In this document: piece by piece, positions 5,672-12,949 of the stretch
How positions within the stretch are numbered: position 1 is the stretch's first letter
How the letters are laid out: the number at the start of each line of letters is the position of its first letter
Source of the DNA: Enterococcus diestrammenae
GTDB lineage: Bacteria > Bacillota > Bacilli > Lactobacillales > Enterococcaceae
Length of the DNA stretch: 15,227 bases
Assembly: GCF_009933255.1 (NCBI RefSeq)
Contig: NZ_MAEI01000004.1
Location: 1-15,227 of the forward strand
Direction of reading: 5' to 3'
Program-made: the position numbers and the translations under genes
Notes under the pieces: model-generated
Databases searched by the model: none
Told to the model about the DNA's origin: nothing
The model's input: the letters and a program-made list of their open reading frames with translations, nothing else

Positions 5672-6387
5672 GTGAAATAACAAAAAATCAAGAAGCGATA
5701 TTTAGTTATCTATATGCTTTAGACGTCAATGAACACGTTGAAAAAAAGAAGTCCGGAAGCGCCGTTCTTAGTTATTTATCATGGGCTTGGGCATGGGCGG
5801 AGGTTAAGAAAAAATATCCTGATGCCAATTATGAAATTGAGAGGTTTGAAAACAATCTACCATACGTTTACGACGAAAACACTGGTTACATGGTATTTAC
5901 GAAAGTCACCATAGGCGGTATGACCCACGAAATGTGGTTACCGGTAATGGACGGGGCAAACAAAGCAATGAAAGCTCATCCGTACACATATAAAGTTATT
6001 AAATGGACGAATAATAAACGTGACGGCTTTACTGATAAATCAGTCGAGGGCGCGACGATGTTTGATGTTAATAAAACAATCATGCGTTGTCTTGTTAAAA
6101 ACCTAGCGATGTTTGGCCTTGGACTTTATATCTATGCAGGCGAAGACTTACCAGAATCACCACCGGCATCCAAGGAACAAGTTGAGGAACTCAAATCTAT
6201 GTTTGACACCTTGGCAACGTTGCTAAAACGCTCACCTAAAACGGTGGAAGCTCAAGTATTAGCAAGATTTAAGTATGCCGGAAAACTGGACGATCTAAAC
6301 GAATCGCAATTTGAAATCATCAAGGAACACATGGCAGACGGCATCGAAAAAACGAAAGTAGCTGTTGAAAATGCCACCACTGATTAA
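5668..6387 (+). CDS. Sak-type single-strand annealing protein (DUF1071/SSAP_Sak)
   Basis: Recombination mediator that anneals complementary single strands during phage replication, in the family that includes Sak of lactococcal phage ul36 and is related to Rad52. Of 239 residues, about 10-165 form the conserved core, with the hallmark YLSWAWAWAEVKKKYPDANY (about 36-55) and the motif VEGATMFDVNKTIMRCLVKNLAMFGLGLYIYAGEDLP toward its end. A less conserved helical tail (165-239) probably mediates contacts with SSB. GTG 5668 is the start: GGAGG is 7 nt upstream and GTGA overlaps the previous stop. It precedes the HNHc nuclease and lies in the same operon as SSB (9985-10398), the expected partners. 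No partner exonuclease of the lambda Exo type is present; the HNHc and VRR-NUC proteins may substitute. Confidence 0.88.
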   Translation: MSEITKNQEAIFSYLYALDVNEHVEKKKSGSAVLSYLSWAWAWAEVKKKYPDANYEIERFENNLPYVYDENTGYMVFTKVTIGGMTHEMWLPVMDGANKAMKAHPYTYKVIKWTNNKRDGFTDKSVEGATMFDVNKTIMRCLVKNLAMFGLGLYIYAGEDLPESPPASKEQVEELKSMFDTLATLLKRSPKTVEAQVLARFKYAGKLDDLNESQFEIIKEHMADGIEKTKVAVENATTD

Positions 6388-7054
6388 TAGCAAATACTCC
6401 GCTGTGGTCAAGTCCCTAGACTACCAACGCCTGACCGCCGATATCAACGAGGAATTAAACATCGACCGCCTCAAGACCATGTACTTCGGTTTTGATGGCG
6501 ACCGAGAAATCGAAATCCGCTTTGTTGACCCAAGAGGATTTTCTGCCGAACAGCGTCGTTTTATTTACGCGTTATTAGGCGATATCTACGCTTATACGGG
6601 CGAGCCGATAGAAAGCCTTAAAGACTACTTCTGGAGTCGCTACGAGGCTCTGACAGGGCGAGAAATCAGTTTAAAAGACGTATCAACGAACACCATGGAA
6701 GATGTCGGCTTGCTGGCAGATATCATACTCGATTTTATCTTTGAGTGGGATATCCCGTTTAAAAATGGCTATGAGATTTTGCCAGTCAATCAGGAGTATT
6801 ACTTTTACAAGTGCCTAACCAAACGACGCTGTTGTATCTGTGGTAAGCCTGCTGATATCTGCCACGTTGACACGGTAGGTATGGGACGTAACCGGCGCAA
6901 GATGAGTCATGAGGGCATGAGATTTTATGCTGGCTGTCGAGAGCACCACGGCGAAGAACACCGAATGGGCACACAAAACTTTTTAAACAAGTATCAAATT
7001 AAACCGCAGACGTTAAACGAGGAAACTCGCAAGCGGTTAGGGATTGGAGGGTAG
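6371..7054 (+). CDS. Putative HNHc nuclease of the phage recombination module
   Basis: A 227-residue protein of the phage HNHc_6 type, usually encoded next to Sak or Erf recombinases. The N-terminal 140 residues are an alpha/beta region. The nuclease fold follows with CCIC (154-157, giving C154-x-x-C157), His165 and Asp167 in ICHVD, Cys189 in CREHH and His193/His197, a set that can bind zinc and form an HNH ββα-metal site. ATG 6371 is used; an in-frame TTG two codons upstream is possible. The start overlaps the Sak-like gene by 17 nt and the ribosome site is weak, so translation probably depends on coupling. The role is probably processing of recombination or replication intermediates in the manner of a junction or end nuclease. 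Confidence 0.85.
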   Translation: MPPLINSKYSAVVKSLDYQRLTADINEELNIDRLKTMYFGFDGDREIEIRFVDPRGFSAEQRRFIYALLGDIYAYTGEPIESLKDYFWSRYEALTGREISLKDVSTNTMEDVGLLADIILDFIFEWDIPFKNGYEILPVNQEYYFYKCLTKRRCCICGKPADICHVDTVGMGRNRRKMSHEGMRFYAGCREHHGEEHRMGTQNFLNKYQIKPQTLNEETRKRLGIGG

Positions 7055-7057
7055 CAA

Positions 7058-7885
7058 ATGGCGGAAATAAGCTGGATAAAGCTTAAAACAACAATGTTTG
7101 ATGATGAAAAAATCAGGCTTATCCAAGCGATACCAGAATCAGATGCAATCCTAGTGATTTGGATTAGGCTTTTAGTTTTAGCCGGTAAAACAAATGACGA
7201 TGGATTGATTTATATCCAACGGAATATGCCGTACACAGACGAGATGTTGGCAACTTTGTTTGACAAGCCAGTGAATACGATAAGACTTGCGCTCACAACG
7301 TTAGGGAACTTTAACATGATCGATTTAGGTCAAGATGGAATGATTGCCATTACGAATTGGGAAAAGCATCAAAATGTTGAAGGCATGGACAAGGTAAGGT
7401 TGCAAGCTGCTAAAAGAAATCGAGAATATCGCGAACGAAAAAAGCAACAAACGCTATCTATCTCGCATGACGTTAGCGTGACGTCACGTGACGGTACAGA
7501 TATAGATAAAGATATAGATAAAGAAAAAGATATTGTGCAAAAACATCAACACTCTGGCAAGTCTGCCAAAGCGTTGGAAACTGACTTTGAGAAACTCTGG
7601 AAACTGTATCCAAATAAAAAGGGTAAGCAGGTAGCCCTAAAAGCCTACAAGAAAGCTATCAAAGATGGTGTATCTAACAAACAGATACAAGATGGCATTG
7701 TGGCCTATAAAAAATACCTAACTGCTAACGGCACGGAGCAACAGTACATGATGCACGGCGGTACATTCTTTAACCAACGATCTTGGGATGATGATTGGAG
7801 TATCAACACACCAACCGCATCTGGATTTGATAACTATGATTTTGAAGCCCAACAACGAAAGGTGGCAGAACAGTTTGAACAATGA
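7058..7885 (+). CDS. Phage replisome organizer / replication initiator
   Basis: A 275-residue initiator. The N-terminal region (about 3-125: ISWIKLKTTMFDDEKIRLIQ, then LVIWIRLLVLAGKTNDDGLIY and ITNWEKHQN) is the Phage_rep_org_N winged-helix domain that binds the origin. A low-complexity linker (130-165) includes the repeat DIDKDIDKEKD, and the C-terminal part (about 172-245, FEKLWKLYPNKKGKQVALKAYKKA) is the helical domain linked to helicase recruitment in DnaD/DnaB-type initiators. It has a good GGAGG site and follows the HNHc gene by three bases. Like many such initiators, its linker-coding DNA (7468-7522) contains direct repeats and palindromes that could be the phage origin. It ends within the start region of the DnaB-like helicase, its presumed partner. 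Confidence 0.9.
   Translation: MAEISWIKLKTTMFDDEKIRLIQAIPESDAILVIWIRLLVLAGKTNDDGLIYIQRNMPYTDEMLATLFDKPVNTIRLALTTLGNFNMIDLGQDGMIAITNWEKHQNVEGMDKVRLQAAKRNREYRERKKQQTLSISHDVSVTSRDGTDIDKDIDKEKDIVQKHQHSGKSAKALETDFEKLWKLYPNKKGKQVALKAYKKAIKDGVSNKQIQDGIVAYKKYLTANGTEQQYMMHGGTFFNQRSWDDDWSINTPTASGFDNYDFEAQQRKVAEQFEQ
7468..7522. other. Candidate phage replication origin inside the initiator gene
   Basis: Three TGACG copies (7468, 7479, 7489) are spaced 11 and 10 bp. They overlap a perfect 12-bp palindrome CGTGACGTCACG (7477-7488) and an 8-bp palindrome TCACGTGA (7484-7491). An AT-rich tandem repeat of GATATAGATAAA (7499-7510 and 7511-7522) follows directly. Iterons plus an AT-rich element in the linker-coding part of the initiator gene match how Gram-positive phage origins are arranged. 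Confidence 0.45.
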
Positions 7886-9104
7886 GATGGCATTGGTAGC
7901 CGAGCTATTAGCGAACCCTAATATTATCACGGAGATAGAACTCGACTCCGCTTGGTTTGATAGTCCTATATTCCAAAAAATCACAGACACTTGCTTGCAA
8001 TTAGCTGGCACCAACTACCGATTAGAGGATATCCATCGGGAGCTAAAAGCAAAAGACCCGTTTAGCTGTCCGACGATGGACGAACTGGAGCTATTGAGAG
8101 ATGGAGCCAATGGGAAGGGATTAGAGTACCACCTAGCCGAGAGTCTCCATACCGCCTATGTAGACCGTCTGGTTAAACAGGAAACAGAACGGTTTGCCAC
8201 CACAGGCGCAGACAAGTACGCTAACCGGCTTGTGGAACTTTTGGAAGAGAGAAGTACCCTAAAGACCGCAAAACGCACAGGGGCGATTACAGAGGCTTTA
8301 AACACGTATGACGAAATGCGGAAGACAGACAAAGCCTTGCTTGCCTCCTATGGTGCGATTGACCAGATACTAGGCGGCGGATTTAGTGGTGGGCAGCTAG
8401 TTATCATCGGCGCTCGTCCGGCAGTCGGGAAGACCGTCTTAGGTATCCAGTTAGCACTAAAAATCCTAGCGCAAAACGAGGGAGCGAGAACAGATATCTT
8501 TAGCTTAGAGATGGGCCAGTGGCAAGTAGCAAGTCGTATCGTGGCACAACGAGCGAAAGTAAATGCAGTCCTGCTGCGGAATCCCTATGCGTTAAACCCT
8601 GACAACGCGCTCAAATGCCGGAAAGTATTGAGCGACTTGCAAAAAGAGGACATGCGCATCTATGACGACCGCTACACGATTAATGACATTGTGTACACCA
8701 TCAAACGCAGAGCTAAGCGTGGCCAGTACGTGGCTATCGTAGACTATGCCGGATTGATTGAGGTACAGGACAGCCGGAAGGACGAGCGGAGAGCGCTAAA
8801 CGAGGTGACACGCAAGCTAAAACGTCTGACCAACGACCTAGGTATCACCATCATCTTACTTGCCCAACTAAGCCGAGGGCTAGAAGGCCGGCAGGACAAA
8901 AAGCCGATGCTGGCAGACCTTAAAGAGTCCGGTAGCTTGGAGCAGGATGCCAACGTGGTAATGCTGCTATCCCGTGACCCCAAGGACAAAGAAATCCTGT
9001 ATTGCGACATTGCCAAAAACCGTGAAGGTATCACTGGCGTGGCAAAACTGCGGTTTAGAGGACAATATCAAGAAATCACGGACTATCCGGAGTGGCAGAG
9101 ATGA
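7875..9104 (+). CDS. DnaB-like replicative helicase
   Basis: Ring helicase that unwinds the phage origin and fork, presumably loaded by the replisome organizer before it. Of 409 residues, about 1-100 form a DnaB N-terminal-like domain and about 150-405 the RecA-type ATPase. That ATPase has Walker A GARPAVGKT (179-187), SLEMG (210-214), Walker B YVAIVD with Asp290, the sensor LAQLSR (329-334) and the DnaB motif DLKESGSLEQDAN (348-360). It is slightly shorter than host DnaB (about 450). The start is probably TTG 7875, because AAAGGTGG lies 9 nt before it. ATG 7887 is the alternative, which would remove four residues. The gene overlaps the initiator by 11 nt. No separate DnaC/DnaI loader is present. 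Confidence 0.93.
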   Translation: MNNEMALVAELLANPNIITEIELDSAWFDSPIFQKITDTCLQLAGTNYRLEDIHRELKAKDPFSCPTMDELELLRDGANGKGLEYHLAESLHTAYVDRLVKQETERFATTGADKYANRLVELLEERSTLKTAKRTGAITEALNTYDEMRKTDKALLASYGAIDQILGGGFSGGQLVIIGARPAVGKTVLGIQLALKILAQNEGARTDIFSLEMGQWQVASRIVAQRAKVNAVLLRNPYALNPDNALKCRKVLSDLQKEDMRIYDDRYTINDIVYTIKRRAKRGQYVAIVDYAGLIEVQDSRKDERRALNEVTRKLKRLTNDLGITIILLAQLSRGLEGRQDKKPMLADLKESGSLEQDANVVMLLSRDPKDKEILYCDIAKNREGITGVAKLRFRGQYQEITDYPEWQR

Positions 9105-9346
9105 CAGGACAGGAATACCTAGAAATCATGCGAGATGAAAAATTGGAACGCTCACCGATGGTTCGAGTGTTTGAAAAGCAAGCGAGGATATTCCAACAGG
9201 CCGAAAACAGGAGCATGGAAGCAGGAGATATCCTAGAAGCCAAAAAATGGGCGATTCTAGCGCTTGAAAGTAAATGGTGGGCAATTGAGACGGCGCAGAT
9301 GGAAAAGGCACAAGGATGGGAGTTTGAAGCAGTTGCGAGAACTTGA
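9101..9346 (+). CDS. Hypothetical helical phage protein
   Basis: An 81-residue, mostly helical protein with abundant Glu, Ala and Trp (FEKQARIFQQAENRSMEAGD, then AKKWAILALESKWWAIETAQ). The two helical blocks look like a TPR-like or helical-hairpin pair, but no family is recognised. ATG 9101 overlaps the helicase stop (ATGA) and has GGAG 9 nt upstream; GTG 9092 is a less likely alternative. It overlaps the following nuclease gene by 23 nt. The position between helicase and nuclease suggests a replication accessory role. Confidence 0.75.
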   Translation: MTGQEYLEIMRDEKLERSPMVRVFEKQARIFQQAENRSMEAGDILEAKKWAILALESKWWAIETAQMEKAQGWEFEAVART

Positions 9347-9671
9347 TTTACAAAAGCAAATACGGAACTCACTCAAATTGATTGGGCATGAGTGCTGGAA
9401 AGTAGACACGGGTCCCGTCAAGCGAGCAAGTCACAAACAGACAAACCTCGAAAAAGGCTTTCCCGATTTATTTGGTTTTCGGAAAGATGACCACCAGATA
9501 TTTTTTATCGAGGTTAAGATGCCGAAGGGGAAACTCAAAGACGAGCAACTTATTTTTTTAAGAGATAAGCATGAAAAAGGCTGTTTGAATGGCGTGGCTA
9601 GAAATTTAGTTGATGCTATTGAAATCATACAAGGGAAACGCACCATCGAAAATGAGGAGGGAAATACTTGA
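9324..9671 (+). CDS. VRR-NUC domain nuclease
   Basis: A 115-residue stand-alone VRR-NUC protein of the PD-(D/E)xK superfamily. The catalytic set is GFPD (Asp48) and FIEVK (Glu63, Lys65), with a following KGKLKDEQ segment typical of the family and an N-terminal helix plus KRASHKQT basic patch. Stand-alone phage VRR-NUC proteins are thought to cut branched DNA such as Holliday junctions, in line with the eukaryotic FAN1 homologue. No ATG suits: TTG 9324 (AAGG 8 nt before) or TTG 9333 (GGGAG 10 nt before) are the possible starts, both within the previous gene. It fits the replication and recombination operon, with the next gene starting in a TTGA overlap. Confidence 0.88.
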   Translation: MKQLRELDLQKQIRNSLKLIGHECWKVDTGPVKRASHKQTNLEKGFPDLFGFRKDDHQIFFIEVKMPKGKLKDEQLIFLRDKHEKGCLNGVARNLVDAIEIIQGKRTIENEEGNT

Positions 9672-9988
9672 AACTAAGACGAGGGGATATCGTCCGAAAC
9701 AACTGGGCCGGACATCCGTGTGTAAGATATTTTGTCTATACCCACTCTAGCAAGAATAACATTTTTGGCATCGAGATTTTCAATGGTAAACCGACTAAAG
9801 CAGAGTATTCGAAATCAGTTGTGAACAAGCCTTTCGCAGATGGGAAACCTGGATTCGAAGTTGTCGGTCGCTCAAAAATGTTTGATGTAATGCGAGACGA
9901 TTTGAATCAGTTTATCGAGCCAGAAATGAGATTTTATGAAAAAGGCGAAAAGCCTTGGCGAAAGCAAGAATTGGAGGAAGCAGAATGA
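9668..9988 (+). CDS. Hypothetical phage protein, SH3/KOW-like N-terminus
   Basis: A 106-residue protein starting at TTG 9668 with GGAGGG 8 nt upstream and a TTGA overlap with the nuclease stop. The first part (KLRRGDIVRNNWAGHPCVRYFVYT) has the strand pattern of a small barrel that opens with an R-R-G-D-I-V turn, similar to phage proteins of the YopX or KOW type. The middle is beta-rich and the tail (about 80-106) is helical and charged. It lies directly before SSB with an ATGA overlap. No specific function can be assigned. Confidence 0.75.
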   Translation: MKLRRGDIVRNNWAGHPCVRYFVYTHSSKNNIFGIEIFNGKPTKAEYSKSVVNKPFADGKPGFEVVGRSKMFDVMRDDLNQFIEPEMRFYEKGEKPWRKQELEEAE

Positions 9989-10398
9989 GCTTGAATATGG
10001 TGGCTTTGCAAGGCAAGTTTGGGAAGAACCCAGACCTCAGATATACCGGCAGCGGGAAAGCGGTTTTAAGCGGAACGCTAGCGGTTGACCGAAACTTTAA
10101 GAATGCAAACGGAGAAAAGGAAACCGACTGGATTAATATCGTGGTTTGGGGTAAGCAAGCCGAAACTATCGCTAACTATTTTAAAAAAGGCGATGAAATC
10201 ATCGTGACAGGTAGCATTCAAGTGCGCTCGTACGATGATAAACAAGGCAACAAGCGCTATGTGACAGAGATTAACGTTAATGGGTTTAGCTTTACTAGCG
10301 GACGCAAGAGCGAGGGGAAACAGCAATCTCAGCAAGCAGACCCGTTCGCAGGCAAAGGCAACATTATCGACGTCAAAGATGATGACCTTCCATTTTAA
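9985..10398 (+). CDS. ssb: Single-stranded DNA-binding protein
   Basis: Tetramer-forming OB-fold protein that coats single-stranded DNA at the phage fork and recruits partners. Of 137 residues, about 1-102 form the OB fold (MVALQGKFGKNPDLRYT, WINIVVWGKQAETI, YFKKGDEIIVTGSIQVRSYD). A Gln/Ser-rich linker follows, and the acidic tip DDDLPF (132-137) is the canonical docking site for replication and recombination proteins. It is shorter than host SSB (about 165-170) because of a short linker, as usual for phages. ATG 9985 is supported by TTGGAGG 8 nt upstream and the ATGA overlap. The reading frame stays open upstream, but that part is not SSB-like. Confidence 0.96.
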   Translation: MSLNMVALQGKFGKNPDLRYTGSGKAVLSGTLAVDRNFKNANGEKETDWINIVVWGKQAETIANYFKKGDEIIVTGSIQVRSYDDKQGNKRYVTEINVNGFSFTSGRKSEGKQQSQQADPFAGKGNIIDVKDDDLPF

Positions 10399-10413
10399 GG
10401 AGGGTCATCGACA

Positions 10414-10911
10414 ATGGATAGAGAACAAAAGCACGATTTAAGAATCAAAGTCTGTCGGCTGATGGACGCAGGACGTACGGACGAAGCAAGAAAACTTATG
10501 GACGTCATTTGTGGCGTGGATGAAACACATCGTAGGCCCGATGATAAACGCCAACGCTGCGTACGTGTGACGGATATCGACGGCAACATGGTCGAGTACC
10601 GATCTGTCGCTATATGTGCGGAGGCGATGAAGGCCTCTGTCGCACTGATAAATAAAGCTATTCGTATCGGCACACCAGTGACAGGTAAGCTGAAAGGTTA
10701 TGTGTTTGATGCAGACGAACCAAGCCATGGCAAACGTAGTACCAAAGCTAAAGCGATTAAGCCAAATGGCGAGGAGCTAACGTTTGACAGTATCAGCATC
10801 ATGGTTAGAGAGATTGGGGCGTGTGGAGGCACGGTGTATAAGTTTTTAAATCTAGGTACGCCAGTGGTTGACGGGAAGTTTGAAGGGTGGAGGTTTGAAA
10901 GATGCAACTAA
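10414..10911 (+). CDS. Two-repeat NUMOD1-like putative DNA-binding protein
   Basis: A 165-residue protein with an N-terminal helical part (about 1-45) and two homologous repeats at about 51-100 and 112-163. Both repeats share a strand with D/N-G, an S-I/V helix, a second helix, then GTPV followed by GK-x-x-GY/W-x-F. This layout resembles NUMOD1-type modules, the small DNA-contacting units of homing endonucleases. No nuclease motif (HNH, GIY-YIG, LAGLIDADG) is present, so it is either a free-standing regulator or a homing endonuclease that has lost its catalytic part. AAGGAGGG precedes the ATG by 9 nt. It is placed between ssb and dut and overlaps dut by 10 nt. Confidence 0.72.
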   Translation: MDREQKHDLRIKVCRLMDAGRTDEARKLMDVICGVDETHRRPDDKRQRCVRVTDIDGNMVEYRSVAICAEAMKASVALINKAIRIGTPVTGKLKGYVFDADEPSHGKRSTKAKAIKPNGEELTFDSISIMVREIGACGGTVYKFLNLGTPVVDGKFEGWRFERCN

Positions 10912-11369
10912 AAGTAAAACGACTAACAGATACGGCGGTACTGCCGGTTAAGGCACATCCGACTGATGCGGGGCTAGATATCTGTGCGGATGAAGATATC
11001 ACGATTAATGCTGGCGAGACGGTCACGGTGTCCACAGGACTGTCTATCGCTATCCCAGAAGGGTACTACGGACGATTGAAGGGAAGAAGTGGACTGACGG
11101 CTAAAACGTTGCTACGGGTGCAAGAGGGCACGATAGATGCAAGCTACCGGGGCGAGATTAAAGTTATTTGTGAGTTGCGGGCTTTGACCGCACGCAAAGA
11201 GCCGGGGCGTTGGACAGTGATTATGCGTAGCGGTGGTTATTCCATCAAAAAGGGCAAACGTATCGCCCAGCTAATCATCCAACCGCTGCCAACTGTGGAT
11301 GTGGTAGAGGTTGACGAGATGGACGATACAGACCGTGGCGACGGTGGCTTTGGGAGTACGGGGGTGTAG
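10902..11369 (+). CDS. dut: dUTPase (dUTP diphosphatase)
   Basis: Trimeric enzyme that hydrolyses dUTP to dUMP and PPi, keeping uracil out of phage DNA and feeding dTMP synthesis. All five motifs are present in the 155 residues: I DAGLDI (22-27), II GRSG (61-64), III GTIDASYRGEI with Asp79 (76-86), IV GKRIAQLII (118-126) and V RGDGGFGSTG (145-154). Motif V shows that the mobile C-terminal arm is complete. There is an insertion between motifs III and IV (TARKEPGRWTVIMRSGGYSI, about 96-115), as in phage dUTPases of the Staphylococcus phi11/80α type, which also act as derepressors of pathogenicity islands. The same side function here is possible but only inferred. GGAGG lies 8 nt before the ATG. 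Confidence 0.95.
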   Translation: MQLKVKRLTDTAVLPVKAHPTDAGLDICADEDITINAGETVTVSTGLSIAIPEGYYGRLKGRSGLTAKTLLRVQEGTIDASYRGEIKVICELRALTARKEPGRWTVIMRSGGYSIKKGKRIAQLIIQPLPTVDVVEVDEMDDTDRGDGGFGSTGV

Positions 11370-11372
11370 GTG

Positions 11373-12191
11373 ATGTCAAAAATAAAATGTGAATTATATA
11401 ACGACAATTTCCAAAATAGAAAAAAATATAATATTCCACGTGCGCAGTTGGTGATTGCAGATATACCCTATAATCTCGGTAATAATGCTTTCGCAAGCAA
11501 CCCGAGCTGGTACGTTGGCGGAGATAATAAAAACGGCGAGTCGAGCAAAGCAGGCAAGCAATTTTTCCCAAGCGACAAAAACTTTAATCTAGTTGAGTAT
11601 ATGCACTTTTGTAGCAAGCTCTTAAAGCCAGAACCAAAAGAGCGTGGAAAAGCGCCAGCAATGATTATGTTTTGCTCGTTTGAACAAATGGCACCGTTGA
11701 TTGAAGTAGCTAAACGATATGGATTTAAAAAGAGTTATCCGCTGTTTTTTATCAAAAAGACAAGTCCACAGGCGCTAAAAGCCAACATGCGAATTGTGGG
11801 AGCGACAGAACATGCCGTTGTGTTTTACCGAGACAAATTACCAAAATTTAACAACGCCTGGCAACAAGAAGAAACTGGCAAAAAGATGATTTTAAACTGG
11901 TTTGAGTGGACGAGGGATAGCACTAAAGAGATTCCTAAGATCCACCCGACACAAAAACCAGTCAGCGTGCTTGAAAAGCTAATCAAGACCTTTACGGATC
12001 CAGGCGACGTAGTAATCGACCCATGCGCCGGAAGCGGGACGACTTTATTAGCCGCCAAAAAGAATGGACGGAACTCATACGGCTTCGAGATATACAGACC
12101 GTTTTACAAAGCGGCAATTGAAAAAATGTTGCCAATCGGTGACGAGCATGAGCATCAAATGGATATTTTTGAATGCTTGGCGAATAGCTGA
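11373..12191 (+). CDS. Orphan DNA methyltransferase (beta-type, N6-adenine or N4-cytosine)
   Basis: A 272-residue type II-like methyltransferase that transfers methyl from AdoMet to a DNA base. Motif IV is DIPY (30-33; the usual form is DPPY) and precedes motif I DPCAGSGTT (216-224), an order that defines the beta class. HPTQKP (191-196) just before motif I is the usual flank. No restriction endonuclease is encoded next to it, so it is an orphan enzyme, probably used to protect phage DNA from host restriction. The middle (about 40-150) carries the target-recognition part; the sequence specificity cannot be read. ATG 11373 is chosen over GTG 11370; TAGGTG and GGGGTG are possible ribosome sites. 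It follows dut by three bases. Whether the base is adenine or cytosine is not certain. Confidence 0.9.
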   Translation: MSKIKCELYNDNFQNRKKYNIPRAQLVIADIPYNLGNNAFASNPSWYVGGDNKNGESSKAGKQFFPSDKNFNLVEYMHFCSKLLKPEPKERGKAPAMIMFCSFEQMAPLIEVAKRYGFKKSYPLFFIKKTSPQALKANMRIVGATEHAVVFYRDKLPKFNNAWQQEETGKKMILNWFEWTRDSTKEIPKIHPTQKPVSVLEKLIKTFTDPGDVVIDPCAGSGTTLLAAKKNGRNSYGFEIYRPFYKAAIEKMLPIGDEHEHQMDIFECLANS

Positions 12192-12215
12192 TAACTGGCA
12201 TAAGGAGGAGCAAAA

Positions 12216-12734
12216 ATGAACAAGCAAGAAGTCATTGAAAAGCTCAGAGAACATGGAGCATGGTGTACAGAATGCCATGATATCAATGGAAAAAAAGATA
12301 GATACGTAAAAGCCGCTAAAGTTAGAGAATTGCTTGAGCAATTAGACGAGCCGCAAGCCGAGAAGGTGGAAGCTCATTTGGCAGAACATTGGCATGAAGA
12401 TACGGGAGATGTCCTTTGGTGGAATTTCCCAGTTGAAGAACCACCATATTGTGGCACACCACTTGATGAACATTTCCCAAAATATAAAACACATTTTTCG
12501 ATGATTGATATGCCGAATGAAATCGAAAAGCCTAAGCGGTGGGTGGTTAAGTTTAAGGATGCGGAAACGGACTTTTATTTTATAGGCTGGTCCGATATTT
12601 ACAAAACGGACGACAATCCTTTTGTGCCAAATGGTTACGTGGAAAAAGATAAAGACCGCGTGTTTATGTTTGACGACCGCGCCAAAGCCGAGGCGGTCGC
12701 CGTCTTGGTTGAGGGGAGTGTGGAGGAGATATGA
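12216..12734 (+). CDS. Modular phage protein with DUF551-like middle and DUF1642-like end
   Basis: A 172-residue protein of three visible parts: a helical N-terminus (1-50, MNKQEVIEKLREHGAW), a segment HWHEDTGDVLWWNFPVEEPP with the W-W-P-PP pattern known from phage DUF551-like proteins (about 58-95), and a C-terminal unit (RWVVKFKDAETDFYFIGWSD, about 107-172) of the kind seen in DUF1642-like phage proteins. The ribosome site AGGAGG is strong. Function is unknown. The mosaic structure and variable neighbours fit the swap-prone region after the methyltransferase. It ends in an ATGA overlap with the zinc-ribbon gene. Confidence 0.75.
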   Translation: MNKQEVIEKLREHGAWCTECHDINGKKDRYVKAAKVRELLEQLDEPQAEKVEAHLAEHWHEDTGDVLWWNFPVEEPPYCGTPLDEHFPKYKTHFSMIDMPNEIEKPKRWVVKFKDAETDFYFIGWSDIYKTDDNPFVPNGYVEKDKDRVFMFDDRAKAEAVAVLVEGSVEEI

Positions 12735-12937
12735 CCGATAAAGCAGATTACGTCATTTGTTCCAAGCCAAGCTACATCTCCCTTGATTGCCCAATATGCG
12801 ACGAGCATATCGAAATAGACTGGGATAAAATCGCTGGTGCATTCGGTGAAGGTGAAGCTTACTACGGAAACTGCGGAGCAATTATGTGCCAGAACTGCGG
12901 GCATGATATCGAGTTAGGCGATGTGGAATATGATTGA
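12731..12937 (+). CDS. Small zinc-ribbon protein
   Basis: A 68-residue acidic protein with two CxxC knuckles, CPIC (20-23) and CQNC (53-56), spaced as in a zinc ribbon, plus an extra Cys48. The ribbon is split by an acidic insert EIDWDKIAGAFGEGEAYYG. GGAGG lies 4-8 nt upstream and the start overlaps the preceding stop (ATGA). The fold may bind nucleic acid or a protein partner. I do not know a characterised member. It is part of the accessory cluster between methyltransferase and late regulator. Confidence 0.75.
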   Translation: MTDKADYVICSKPSYISLDCPICDEHIEIDWDKIAGAFGEGEAYYGNCGAIMCQNCGHDIELGDVEYD

Positions 12938-12949
12938 GGAGGTAGCGGA

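Noticed and set aside
7499..7522. Tandem 12-bp repeat as a CRISPR or transposon feature
   Set aside because: In-frame, adjacent copies without spacers; better explained as linker-coding or origin sequence.
11275..11571. 98-codon leftward open frame across the dut/methyltransferase junction
   Set aside because: Crosses two genes with full family motifs; Tyr/Arg-rich artefact of the reverse strand.
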